Source: Diphasiastrum complanatum (taxonomy: Eukaryota; Streptophyta; Lycopodiopsida; Lycopodiales; Lycopodiaceae). From it: a DNA stretch of 64,000 nucleotides. Made by a program: the position numbers and the translations under genes. The DNA is taken from NCBI GenBank assembly GCA_029204225.1, contig CM055102.1, positions 23,837,390 to 23,901,389 on the forward strand. The letters are read 5' to 3'. How positions within the stretch are numbered: the stretch's first letter is position 1; the number at the start of each line of letters is the position of its first letter. The notes under the pieces were generated by a model. The model worked only from the letters and a program-made list of their open reading frames with translations. It was not told the origin of the DNA and searched no databases. Shown piece by piece: positions 13,335-27,424 of this stretch.

Positions 13335-16072
13335 TTAAGAATCTTGTTGAGGAATTTTAGTTTTCAAAATGCGTTCAAGTTCTTCCACTCTTGACTGTAA
13401 ACTTGCTTTCTCCCCGTGTAGTTGTAAGATGTAGGCATCTCGCTCGGCTTCCGCGGATTCTAATTCATCCATTTTCGAGAGAAGCTGTTCTTTGTCCTCT
13501 TCTTCCGCGAGTGCCTTTGCATTTCGCATCACCGAATGAACCTGAAGAAACGCCGGATTCAGCTAACTGCAGAATTTGAATGCAACAAGAAAGCTTTTCA
13601 ACCTTGATCAATCCATCCTCTGATAAGTGGCATGGTGGTGACGACCTCTATTCTAGGGAGCTTCTTAGTATTAAAGTCACCAGAAAAAAAAAATGGCATT
13701 CACACCTTGGTCAAAATCCTTTGGAATTTCATGTTGCAATGGGTGTGCTCTGCTGGTTTACTGCATGGTGTCTGCTTCTGAAGACCTCGACGAGTCACTT
13801 GGATATGAATCTCTCCTCTACTCACTCCTTGTAAATGGATCCACTTATCCACAGTTCTATCGAGAGGCATCCGCTGGTACTCTACAGCACAATGACCTAT
13901 GCTTGAGGTAGGCAAAATGGCGTTGTAGTCTTTCACATGTAGAACTAGAGGACTTCCATCATCAAGAAATTCCAACATTTCAAGCCAATGTGGATTAAGC
14001 GTTTTATAAATGACCTGTGTACGAAGACAGGCCAAGAGCATAATCAAGATCAAAATGCAGAATCTCATGCAGTGACACAAAGAGGAAAGGCATGATATAA
14101 TTAATAGCATGAAAAAACCAGCAGCAAATACCCCATATGAGAAGGCAGCATGAAATGTCTAAAAGCTTTCAAGAATTCTGAATTTCAAAAGGTTACCTTT
14201 GTCCTTTTCTTGAGGTTACCATAACGCACAGTGACATAAGGATCACTTGTGCCACCCCAATCCGCAGCAACTAGATTACGAGCTTCCAGTACAACAAGTT
14301 CTATGGCACCATTACCACCGTCATCTGAAAAGTGCTGCACCAAAAAGTAAGTTTAGTCAAATGAACCACCTCTAAAAGGCCTGTTAAAAGGTCTTAAGAG
14401 CACAGCAAACCCTCCATTGTGACAGCATTCACAGAAATATCAAATATGCAATGCGGGTTTACGAACATGGTCAGGGAAATACCTGTGACCCATCAGACTT
14501 CGTCTCTGAAAGCAATTCCATCTTTAATTTTATTTCCCCTGTTTCAATCTTTTCAAGTGGTAGCCATATATCTTTACCCACACCGGCTTCAAGCATCCGC
14601 ACATTGATTCTTGCACTGCCCATCTTCTCATCATTCGTGAAAAAATCTTGATCATAGCACTTGAGCTTCAAATACTCTTCATTAGAAACTTCATGAAATA
14701 CGAAGGATTGGTTCCAAGTTGGATTCAGTGTTTGTGGTATTGCTTTTGTTTTTCGTACAATCTGGCAATTGAAGTAATCATGTGAAATATCGGTAAAGTT
14801 TGTGATTTTGAAATGAAGATAGTAATCTGGAAAAAGCTTTGATGGAGTGCTGACCTTAGCAATTGTTACCGAAGACTATCATGGCAATCATTCGACTGCA
14901 TGCATCATGCTTACAAAGTAAGACTCAAGAGAGCTCTAAGCTATTTATCCCTTGTTGATCAATCTGCTTGCATGATCAGAAATAGTTTTACTTGAAAGCA
15001 TGCCTAGGTTCATTGCTCTGTGAACTATTCACCCCAGTTATGTAAAACATCTACTCACCAGGTCCTTGCCTCTGAACAACTATGGATTTTCCAGCAAATT
15101 AAAAATGCCCAAATTTTACAGAGAACATACCTCAAACATTTTCACTCATGTACTTCCTTTGAGTGGCTGAGTGGGATCTAACTCAAGACCTTGAGGAGAG
15201 GAAATAAGGTTGTAACCAACCTCCACTTATTGAAAGGGTTTTACTAGAATATTTTTGGCAACAATGTAATCTAAACGTAGAATGTGACGGTGTAAGGTAT
15301 TCACCTCAACTATATCCGGTTCACTGGAATAAGTGCTCCTGTGGACAACATTTTCATCCAGAGCACCAGTTAAAGAATGCCAATCAGTGGAGCTTAAGCC
15401 AGCAATTTTTTTTATTTGAGACTGCAATTGCAAGGCTAATGATGCGTGATGCACACATGCTCCCTTATTTTCTTATCTTTCTTTAAATTCTGTAAGGCTA
15501 AACCTAGGTTCTTTCAACTGAGATTGGACAATACTCTACCATCCATCTGCTCAATGTCTTCTTATGGTGGTAGATTACCTTTGGCAAGTGCACTTTGTAG
15601 AAGCATCTTGTACGACAATAATGTTTTGGCAACAAGAATTTTCTAATTAACCCATTGTTCACTTGCTGGCATAATGGTTAACCTATATGTTGACAAAGCA
15701 TTTCATTCAAACATATCATACATGATGCTTCAATAGATGGTTGCAAATTTCCTAACTTTTCGTTTTAGCTTCTTGTTAGGACTCTAATCCATTGAAATAT
15801 CAGTATACAACACAGTAAAACTAGAAGAGTATGCCATGCTAATGTGCCACAGATGACCCATGCAAATTTGCAAAAAGTAGAAGAACGAGCATGCAACTGC
15901 ATCAATAAAAATGAGTAATGCAAACCAACCTTTTTTATGTGATTACAAGAAACATTACAGAAAAAACGTTTTGAGGCCAGTCAGTGATTTCATTTAGGTT
16001 CGTTGTTTTGGGCTTTGTGTTTGACTCCAAAATTACACCTTTGAATGCTAGAATGACCTTATAAATGTGTCA

Positions 16073-16142
<70 letters not shown>

Positions 16143-19100
16143 TTCCATATTGTAGCTTCAAATAGGGATCGCTTTTTCCAGTTCTATCTTTAGGAGCAAG
16201 GTTTTTTCCCTCCAACGCGGTGATTTTTAGCCTTCTACCAGTGAAAGATGGCAGACTTGGCCAAGATCCAAGTGTGTGTTGCTGTTCTGTTGAAGTATTG
16301 CTTGTTAATAATTTAGTACCATCTTGAAACTGCCATTCTTTGATGGTAAGTTTTACAGTGACCTGCAAGAGTTATTAATATAATCACTCTTCAGATTTGG
16401 ACTTTCAAAACAGGGACCTTTCAAACTGATAATTTGGTCCATGCCATCGAATAACCACATTTCTTGATGACTGGAGTTATACAGTATAGTCCAGATATGA
16501 AAAAATGAAATCTTAACTGCTTGTTTTTTAAGACAAACCTGCAAGCATGACTTTCTTGGAAGTTGAGAGTTCTATCTTACAAAAAATGTATATGGAAATG
16601 AGTCTGGTCTTACACAGTGATTAGAGTGCTACGGCACACTTACTACTACTGAATTTAGGAGGATCCAAGAGTCCAGTAATGTGGGTGATATATAATTGCC
16701 ACTATCATATTCAGTTGTGCAAATTGATCAGGAGCACTTGATCAACTTCAACAAAAGCTCCACTTAAATGATTGAAAAGACCTTTTGATTAAACTGAAAT
16801 TCTTTTGCCCCATTCTTATCTTGAATATCACAGCAAGCTATGTAGTAATCAGTGGGAACAACACACAGATATATGGATTGGTCATTATTGACGATTGCTA
16901 TTTCATGGATGGAGAGACTCTTGTAGTGGCTAGAAGAGGATTACCAGTTCTAGACAACATTCCCATGAAAACTATTGAAACCAGACAAATTGAAGAAAGT
17001 AAAAGTTGCATGCATGCTGTACGGGTATACATCATAATCACACAAATCGGAAGCATGTCAGCACTTGCATATGCAAGCTGTGCAGTCATGTGCTTACTGA
17101 TAGTTCAAGAGCTCTTGTAACCCTCAAACGATAAGGTATTGATATAGAACATTAGCAGGAATAGATTCTTTCAGGGGTCTGAAGAAAGCTGATTTTTGAA
17201 GAGTCAACAATCTTGCAACCAACTAGACAAGCACTGAAAGAAAATTAGAAGTCAACAGTTTGAGCTATAGAGATTGGTGGCCCTGGAGTTTATTGCAAAG
17301 TGATATTGATGTACAAAATATACTTTTGCAGGAAACATACACGGAGTAGTTTAGTGATATCCGAAGGACTCAAGTAGGTCAATGACCCATTTGAGTACAA
17401 AACATCATATTTTATTGCCATAATGCCAAATGTTTGAGACTTTTGAGCTGCACGCTGCACATTGTAGAATAAGTATTTAAATTGATTGATGACATCTGAC
17501 AAGGTAAGACAGGCTGCACTCAAACTAAAGCTAAAGTATCAGGTCTCCTTATTTGAGCTGCTCGTGTTACTTGGACGTGGACAAGAAGTGCACGCTTGTG
17601 CCACTGTATTTCTCAAGCACAATATCCATGTACCAATCATTTTAAAGGATGTCAGGTATTTGCGTGGCCTTTACTGCTCATTCTTAATGTGCATTTAATT
17701 ATTTTCCAAGTTTATGGGGAGAATGTCACTTATGCCCTGTTTGATGGAATCTGTCATGTGCTGTATGTAATTAGCCCATGAGCTTACTGATGAATTGCCA
17801 AATATAGCCATGGAGCTAAATTAGATTAGAACTGGTCAATAGGACAGTTAATAAAGTGGTTCGAACAACCTCGCTAGAATTGAGAATAGCGGAATTGTAA
17901 TAATGGTTGTAAGGCTCAATTTAGCTAAATAAGGCCCCAAACTTATAGTAAAGGCACAAAGGACCACTATAAATAGCTGAGGTCGTGCTAAATTTGGAGG
18001 CTATTGTTCATTTTGTAATTTTGAGTTTTAAGAGATCTTGGAGCTTCTCTTTGAGAGCTTTCTTGATGAAGAAAGTGGTTCATGTGCCTGAAATCACATG
18101 AGAGCTATGATCATGCTCTAGAATCAGGCCCCTATCTTGTGAATGATCAATAATCATGAATAAAGATACCTTACTTTGCCTAATTTGGTGAAGTTTTGCT
18201 ACTTTTAGCTATCTTCTTGATTTTTGAATAGTCCCCTTGATTTCTTGCATTTCCATTGTAATTTGATGTTTAATGAATGGATTAGATGTTTGAATGCTAA
18301 GGTTGGCACATGACAATTTTGGTATCAAAGCATTAGATCCTTTCCCCATCAGATTTGGTGGATTTTGTTAAATTTGGTTGAGTTTCTTGTTTTAGCTTTC
18401 TTGATTTTTCAATTTCTAACAAGTTTTGATTCAATTTTTGACTATCTAATTCTAATTTTTTTTTGTGTAGTTTCTTGTTGTAGATCAATAGATCTCTCTT
18501 TTAGCTTTCTGGAGGTACTGAGATTTTCTGATTTGGAGCTATAATGACCATAGTGTTTCTTTTCAATTTTAGCTAGTTGTAGCTTTTTGCAGTCTGTTTT
18601 CCATTTTTGGCAAAATTTTTGGCCAAACTTTTTTACTGTAATTCTGTAGGATTGTAGATTCCACTCTTAGCTTGAATCTGAGCCAATTTGTAGCCAATTT
18701 GGTTGAAACCTAACCTGACCTAACCCTAAACCCTAATCTGACCCTAACCTTACTTTGCCCGTGCCCGTTACGCTAACCTGACCTAAACCTTTCCAATTAT
18801 TTCCAAGGACTGATCAAGCGAAGATTGCCTATGCTTCACTACACTCCGAGGGTCCAGCTTATGTTTGGTGGAAGAAAGTTGACAAAAATTAATGGTAGAG
18901 AGATTTATATTTTAGTTGATAGTGGAAGTACGCATAACTTTTTCAATAGTCGTTCAATTAGGAGTTGTAATATAGGTACTGTGAAGATTCCGAAGCCATT
19001 AAGAGTACAGATTGCTGATGGAAATTTCATCAATTGCAATAGAATCACAACCGAATCCAAGATTCAATTGGGAAACTACGAGTTTAAATCAAACTTCCAT

Positions 19101-22100
19101 GTTGTCGACATGGGTCCTATCGATATGATACTTGGTGTCGAGTGGTTACAGACGTTGGGCGATGTTACCTTTAATTTTGAGCAAGGAACCATGCATTTCG
19201 TACAGTCAGGGAAAACTTTTGAAATTCATAGCTGCAGGAAAGAAGAATCAGGTTCCTATTTACGCCTGATTACTAACGCACAAGCTCGACGCATATCTCG
19301 AAAGCATGTAGATATGTTCCTATTGAAACTGGAAATGGATGAGGGTAAAATTAAAGAAGTCGATGCAAAGCCTATGAATACAATGATACAACAAGTTTTA
19401 GACAAGTATAAAGATGTGTTTCCAAACACATTACCAAAAGGGGATCCTCCAACTAGATTCGTGGACCATGTCATAGAACTTGAACCCGGTTCAAAGCCAA
19501 TTAATATTCCTCCTTACAGGTTATCACAACTAGAAAGGGAAGAAGTTCAAAAACAGGTTCAAGAATTACTTGATCAAGAGTTCATTAGTCTAAGCAAATC
19601 GCCTTATCCTCATGTTCTTCTTGTTAAAAAAAAAAAATTTAAATGGTACATTTCGAATGTGCATAGATTATCGAGCACTCAATAAGATTACCATCAAGAA
19701 TAGATTCCCAATCCCTCGGGTCGATGACTTACTAGATGCCCTTAAAGGAGCACAAGTGTTTTCAAAGATTGATCTCCGTTCTGGGTATCATCAAATTAAG
19801 GTAAGCAAGGAGGATCAACACAAGACTGCTTTTCGAACAGACAGGGGGCATTATCGATTCAAAGTTATGCCTTTTGGTTTAACAAATGCACCGGCTACCT
19901 TCCAAGCATTGATGAATCGAATCTTTGGGCCATACTTGTACAAATTCATCTTGGTATTCTTTGATGACATACTGATTTATAGCCAGAACTTAAAAGAACA
20001 TGCTCAGCACCTGGAAGTGGTTTTGGAATTGTTGCGGGAATATAAGTTGTTCGCCAAGATGTCGAAGTGTGAGTTCGCCCAACAAGAGATTGAGTATTTG
20101 GGGCATATGGTGACTAAAGATGGCATTAAGGTGGATCAACGTAAGGTCGAAGTGGTTAAGAATTGGAAGAGCCCTAAAACTTTGCGACATTTAAGAGGAT
20201 TTTTGGGATTTGCATCTTATTATTGACGATTTATATTCAATTTTTCAAGGATAGCAACAACGCTCACACACTTGTTGCGGAAAGGAAAATTTGAATGGAG
20301 TGAAGATGCTCAGAGAAGCTTCGATCAATTAAAGGAGGCCTTGGTGAATGCTCCAGTTTTGGTACAACCAAACTTCAGTTTACCTTTCAAGGTGACTGTT
20401 GATGCAAGTGGAAGTGGATTAGGAGCCATACTAAGTCAGAAGGATGGTGTGATTGCCTATGAGAGTCGAAAATTGACCGACAAGGAGATGTCATATGCTA
20501 CGCATGACAAGGAGATGTTAGCTATAGTTCATGCCTTGAAAAAATGGCGACACTACCTTTATGGGTCGAAATTCATAATTAAAAGTGATCACCATAGCCT
20601 TAAGTATTTCTTAAGTCAGAAGCAGCTTACGGACAAACAAAAGAGATCAAAGTTGTGGAGAATGCAAATGAGTGATACAGGCGAATCCTTAGAGGTATAT
20701 ATAACTGTTCTCCAAGATGCAGAGGAGAATTGTATGTTCACAAAACAAGATCAGGCCTCACAAGGGTTATGTTGCATGATAGAAAAATGCATATTGAATC
20801 CCCTCATTTCTTTGGAAAATGACTGGAAGTCCGTCATCTTGGATGAGTATACTAAAGATGTAGCTATGGCGCAAATTCTTATTGGATCCCAAAGTTGGAG
20901 AACAATCTCGTCACCAACTTAAAGTAGGAATTTTGGTATATGACAATAAAAGAATAGTCCTAGTGCCAAATTCAAAGTTGGTACCTCATAATTTTTATGA
21001 ACTACATTCGTATCCTAGTGCTGGTCATTCGGGAATACTAAAGACCTATCAAAAAGTTAAAAGTCTTTTCAAATGGCAAGGAATGAAGCAAGATATCTAC
21101 AAGTTGGTTAGGGAATGCACCTCATGCCAGATCCATAAATCAGAACATGTGAAGAAACCTGGGTTGTTACAACCACTATCGGTTCCTTCTCAACGATGGG
21201 AAAGTATCAGTATGGATTTCATCCCATCTCTTCCAACAACATTGGGAGGATTCAATGGAATTTATGTGGTGGTGGACCAGTTGACGAAATATGCCCATTT
21301 CATTCCCTACAAGAGTACTTATGGTGCAGCATAGGTGGCACAACTATTTCTTAAAAATATTTTTAAATTGCATGGACTACCAAAGGAAATAGTGTGTGAC
21401 AGAGATCCAAGATTTGCTAAATAGTTTTGAAAGGAGATGATGGAAAAATTAAAGACCAAACTATGTTTGAGTACTACATTTCACCCAGAGACTGATGGAC
21501 AGACCGAAAGGGTAAATCAATGGTTGGAATGCTACTTAAGGCATTTTGTTTGCGACCAACAAACAAAATGGATTGATTGGTTGCATTTGGCAGAATTGAG
21601 TTACAACTCAACACCCCACATGTCGATTGGAATGACACCGTTTTATGCATTGTATGGATGTGAACCTACAACACCAATTGGAGTTAGCGGACGTAACCGT
21701 GGCGGCAGTAGCAGATGAACTGCAGAACATTCAAAACATCCTTAAGGCGAATCATGATCATATGCAAGAAGCTCAACAAAAGATGAAATATTACGCGGAC
21801 AAACTTCGATCATTTAGGGAATTCCACGAAGGGAATTATGTGTACTTACGATTGCAGCCCTATCGCCAATCAGTATTAAAGAAAACCAAGAGCGAGAAGC
21901 TATCACCACGATTCTATGGGCCATATCAAATCCTCAAAAGGGTGGGTGAACTAGCATATGAACTGGACTTACCAACCATAACAAAAATGCATAACATGTT
22001 CCATGTCAGCCTGTTGAAGAAACATATCGGAAAAAATGTTCAAACAATGGTTGAACTACCACCAATCAATGAAGAGGGGAATTTGGAAGTAGAACTAGAG

Positions 22101-25100
22101 GCAGTGGTGGGTTACCGGGATAAAGAGTTACGAAATGGGAAGCGAATACAACAATACATGATCAAATGGAAAGGATTACCTCCGGAAGACAACACATGGG
22201 AAGATCATTCCTACCTAAGGAGATGGCCTACAATTTTGGAGATAGCTAGAGGCCTTATGGAGCACGACACTTGACGAAAAACTACATGGTCTTCATTTTT
22301 TAGGGCAAAAATGCTTGAAGTAGGAGAAGTGTCATGTGTTGTATGTAATTAGCCCATGAGCTTACTAATGAATTGCCAAATATAGCCATGGAGCTGAATT
22401 AGATTAGAACTAGTCAATAGGACGGTTAATAAAGTGGTTCGAACAACTTCGCTAGAATTGAGAATAGCGGAATTGTACTAATGGTTGTAAGGCCCAATTT
22501 AGCTAAATAAGGCCCCAAACTTATAGTAGAGGCACAAAGGACCACTATAAATTTTGAGTTTTAAGAGATCTTGGAGCTTCTCTTTGAGAGCTTTCTTGAT
22601 GAAGAAAGTGGTTCATGTGCCTAAAATCACATGAGAGCTATGATCATGCTCTAGAATCAGGCCCCTATCTTGTGAATGATCAATAATCATGAATAGATAC
22701 CTTACTTTGCCTAATTTGGTGAAGTTTTGCTACTTTTAGCTATCTTCTTGATTTTTGACTAGTTTCTTGATTTCTTGCATTTCCATTGTAATTTGATGTT
22801 TAATGAATGGGTTAGATGTTTGAATGCTAAGGTTGGCACACGACAGAATCCACATTTTTTCTTTTGTTACATTTTCATAACAACCACTGAAGACTCTAGG
22901 GGCAGAAGATGAGGACTCATCTTTTAGGGACAAATAATTATAGACGTGACCTTCCATAGAGAAAATTGACGAGTGCTATCACTGCTGCAAACTTTGAGTA
23001 GTTCACAGAATCAAAGAGAATATTGATTATTTAATAGTCATCATATAATCTCCTTGCTTCTTCAGGGTATTACCAACACGTGGCTTTCCAGATCAAAAAT
23101 TGGTTGTCACAAACACAAAGTTGTTGCCCCTGGCATGAAGGTGCATCATCCACAGTTTAGTTGAACAAAATGCATCTCAACTTTTTTTCTATCATCTTAT
23201 GTCAGCCTTAATGAAGAACTGAGCATCGTTGCGTGAGTATTTTTCTTTTGCAACACTAGTTAAATGAAGGAACATGCAAATATAAGGAAAATGGACAACC
23301 AAAGGGGAAAGACATAGGACAACATAACCAAGATGAAGTTTGGGATATGACACAAGGGCAAGAAGAAGATTTATTGTAGTGAAATATCCAGCTCAAGGAT
23401 CTTTAGAGATAATATAGATGAGACGCAACCAAGGCCTAAATCTTACATGGTATCTGAAAGCTATGGTACAAGATTGATTGTTTCAAATGTTGCTAACTAG
23501 TGCTTTGAGACCTAAAAAGCTGCAAGTTGCTATGAACCAATGCTATGGAAATATATCTGCAACTATTGGACGCCATCTAGTATATAGCATCCATTATAAC
23601 GTCGAGCCACCCTGTTGGTGTTACGTAGATTAACTAGCAATCATCCTTTTTGGTAGCTAAAGTCAACAAAGGTTATGGGCCCACACATGCAGTAATCTAC
23701 ACCAGCCAGTCATCAATAAGGAGTGACCGGTATTGCCGGTTTCCAAGAGAACTGTTTCTTGGGACTCAGCCCATGTAACTGGCTCCCTCTCTCTCCCTCT
23801 ACGCATCAGCTCAGGCTCCCTCTCTCACCGTCTATGTATCCGCTCCCTCTCTCTCTCTCTACGCATCAGCTCCGGCACCCTGCGCTCTCTCCTTCCAGGC
23901 TGCCGCCTCTCTGATCTCCACACATCTCCATGGATTCCAAGGTGATAGAGAAGTTCAATGGTGAGAACTTTCACCTTTGGAAACTGAAGATGCAGATGAT
24001 CCTCCTTGAAAGAGATTTGTGGGAGATCACAAATGGTTATGAACAAAAACCAGAGAGCCTGCAAGAAACAAAAGACTGTATCAGAAAAGACAACAAAGCC
24101 AGAGCCTTGATCCTTCTAAGCCTATGTGACAACCAGCTACTTCATGTTAGCAAGGCTAACACTGCAGCAGAAGTGTGGAAGGGGATGCAAGCAACCTTTG
24201 AGATAAAGACTATAGCAAATCAACTTCATTTACGAAAGAGGCTCATGCTGCTAAAAATGTCAAAAGGAGGATCTATGGTTAAAGCTTCAAGCAATCATTG
24301 ACCAGATGGCTGCAATCGGATCAGAAATAAAAGAGGATGAAGCTCTTGTATCATTGCTTCATAGCCTGCCGGAGTCCTATGCTCAATTTGCCTCCATTTT
24401 TGGAAGCATTAGTCAAACTCATGACATTACAATCATCAAGGCAGCTTTGCTTCAAGAAGAACTAAGGCGCAAAGATCTATCCTCTGAAGGCTATCACAAT
24501 GGGCATGACACTGCCCTTTATGTGGCAAGCAAGAGAAACCCATTCAAGAGCAAGGGAGAGCACAACAAGGAGGAAGGAGCCACCTGCAACTACTGTGGGA
24601 AAACTGGCCACTTTGCAAAGAAGTGTTGGAAGAAGGCCTATGATGAGAAAACAAATCAAGAAACTGCCATGTTAACTGAGGAAGAGGAAGTAGTGGTAGC
24701 TCTTTAGAATTTATGATGTATGTAGCTTCTTGTAGATGCTGAAATCAATGTTATTCACAGTCCATGTATAGCTACATAGACCACACACAATGTTGTGTGA
24801 AGATGTAGAGTCTACATGTAGGTGAAAGACGGTTTAATCACAGTCCATGTATAGCTACGTAGACCACATACAAATGGTGTGTGAAGACGTGGAGTCTACA
24901 TGTAGGTGATAGTAGAATTCAGAAAAGAAATGTGATGTTTTGGGTTTGTTATTGTTGGTGTCAAGCAAAACATAGGTGTGTTTGTTGACGTCAGCAGTCT
25001 GCCTCCCCCTCCATTTCCTATGTGGCGATCCAGGGCACTCCTTGCTTGGCATGTAGGCGCTCCTCCTTTTCCTATAAAGGAGGATGCACGTAGAGAATTC

Positions 25101-27356
25101 ATTAATCATCCAAACACCACCAGAAGCTTTTGTACTGTCATTGTTTTTACATTCTATGTGAGTCTTTGTTTCAGCTACGTTTCTATTATGTTTCTATTTC
25201 TTGGTTCTCTTTTGCAATCGCATACTGCCATGGATATAACGTAGGAAATATTAGCAGTCTTTATTGCTCTATCTCTCTCTGCCTGCGCTCTCTTAGTTTC
25301 CAGTAGCATCTGCTTCTTGGCATGTAATTTCTCTCTTTTGGATATATAAACAGCCAAAGGATCGTGGCTAGTCAAGGGAGGACTTTCAATGTTAGTAAGA
25401 GAGGAGCGTGAGAGGAGTGAAAGAAAGAAGACTCCGGAAAGTGCATCGCTACAGATTCATGTGAAAGAACATCCTGGAGGAAAACCTGCAGTAGCCGGTG
25501 CTACCTGTCGCTCTGAGTGTGTGGGCCCATAATCTTTGTTGGATACTCTTGCTTATCTCTCCGTCTACATTGCAAGCAACGACTCTCAACCAGCTCCATG
25601 TTAGCAGGGCCACCATTGCAGCAGCAGAAGCATGGAAGGAGTAGGAAGAAATATTTGAAGCAAAGCCAGATCTCCACCTTGAAAAGAACCTAGAGCTGCT
25701 GAAAATGTCAGGAGGATGTCTGGCTATGGAAGACAATCTTTTGAACCTCTGGGTGCAATCAGGTCAGAAATACAATGGGATGAAGCTCTCACAAATTCCT
25801 ATGCTCAGTTTGCCACCACGTTTGGAAGCTTCAAAGCTGTTCTTCAAGAAGAAGTCATGCCACTTTAAGTGATAAGTAGCTTCATGTAGATGCTAAAAAT
25901 CAATGTAATTCACAGTCCATGTATAGCTACATAGACCACACAGAATGGTGTGTGAAGATGTAGAGTCTACATGTAGGTGAAAGACGGTTTAATCACAGTC
26001 CATGTATAGCTGCGCAGACCACACACAGAATGGTGTGTGAAGACATGGAGTCTACATGTAGGTGATAGTAGAATTCAGAAATTAAATAGATGTTTTGCTT
26101 GTGGGAGGGATTGTTGGTGTCAAGCAAAACATAGGTGTGTTTGTTGACGTCAGCAGTCTGCCTCCCCCTCCATTTCCTGTTTGGCGATCCAGGGCACTCC
26201 TTTCTTGGCATGTAGGCGCTCCTCCTTTTCCTATAAAGGAGGACGCATGTAGAGAATTCATTAATCATCCAAACACCACCAGAAGCTTTTGTATTGTCAT
26301 TGTTTTTACATTCTATGTGAGTCTTTGTTTCAGCTACGTTTCTATTATGTTTCTATTTCACTTCTCTTTTGCAATTGCATAGTGCCATGGATATCACGTA
26401 GGAAATATTAGCAGTCTTTATTGCTCTATCTCAACTCAGAAAAGAAAACATTGATGAAGAAATGACCATACACCGCCAGCCTTCGTGGGCTGTTTATATA
26501 TCCAAAAGAGAGAAATTACATGCCAAGAAGCAGATGCTATGGATTGACAGCCTTGAGAGTTGGATTGCTGATGTCAACACACCCTTGCAAAATTAGGTTG
26601 CTCGCCATCATAAAAACTGATCAACTCATTACATAAATTGCCTACACTGCGCTTAGGCACTACTTGCTAACTGGATGAGCATTAAAGATCTAATTGCTAA
26701 TGGGAAAGAAGGCTCAAAGGATCCTCTATAAGTGACATGTATAAGAATGCGATAGCCAATACACTACAAAAATCTCAAAATTAAAAAGGTAAATTGTGGA
26801 GACTAGACATGTCTTACACAACCTTTAATGGTTCATCTTGGAGAGCAGCTTGCAAATGAGTCCGCAAATGTGGGAAGAAGTGCGAGTGGAATCGTTTTTT
26901 TTTTTTTGAATCCAAAAGAGACCATTTCTTTGTGTGCAGGCAGAAGTGTGCAGTATATGTTGAATAAGGAGATTGGGGTTAAAGCCAGATGCCATCAAGA
27001 TCTTAAGGAGTACTATGTGCAAATTTTGCTCATAGGTCCCATTCCGGAAGTTAATAAAATGCCTGTGTCGTGGGTGCAGTGAAGTCTACAGCCGAAAAAC
27101 TTTCTGTAAAAAGCATTTCGAAGTATAATTGCTCAGCTCCTGGTGAATTATGCACCCAACATGATAATGATATAAGTTTGAAAATGATGCAGGAGCAATA
27201 CATTTGAATGAAAGGTTAAATAACAGTGCATGGAAATGTCGTAATTCAGAAAGGAAAAGGTTATGAGATTGCCATTGCAAAGGAAAATCCCGGGGGTCCA
27301 CAAGAGATTTAGAAAGTATTCTATAAACAGCTGCTTGGGTACTTGTGGGGTACGTG

Positions 27357-27424
<68 letters not shown>

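Larger units (their letters stand above)
17752..22845 (+). mobile_element. Ty3/gypsy chromovirus, LTR to LTR, defective
   Basis: Complete insertion with 5' LTR 17752-18315, primer binding site 18320-18331, pol remnants 18825-22274 and 3' LTR 22330-22845, flanked by the 5-bp target duplication GAATC (17747-17751 and 22846-22850). It sits in intron 9 of the SYTF-like gene, in the opposite orientation. Most of gag is missing: only a short gag-like stretch ([11 protein letters not shown], about 18814) precedes the protease. With the stops and frameshifts in pol, the copy is non-autonomous. The LTRs differ at roughly fifteen positions by eye plus a 46-bp deletion, so the insertion is not very recent. 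Confidence 0.95.

Noticed and set aside
18708-18790. A true telomere or fusion site
   Set aside because: Only a few imperfect CCCTAAA units inside a retroelement leader.
24855-26382. Paired frames on both strands in the repeats at 24.9 and 26.1 kb as genes
   Set aside because: Shadow frames of the LTR-like direct repeats; no domain.
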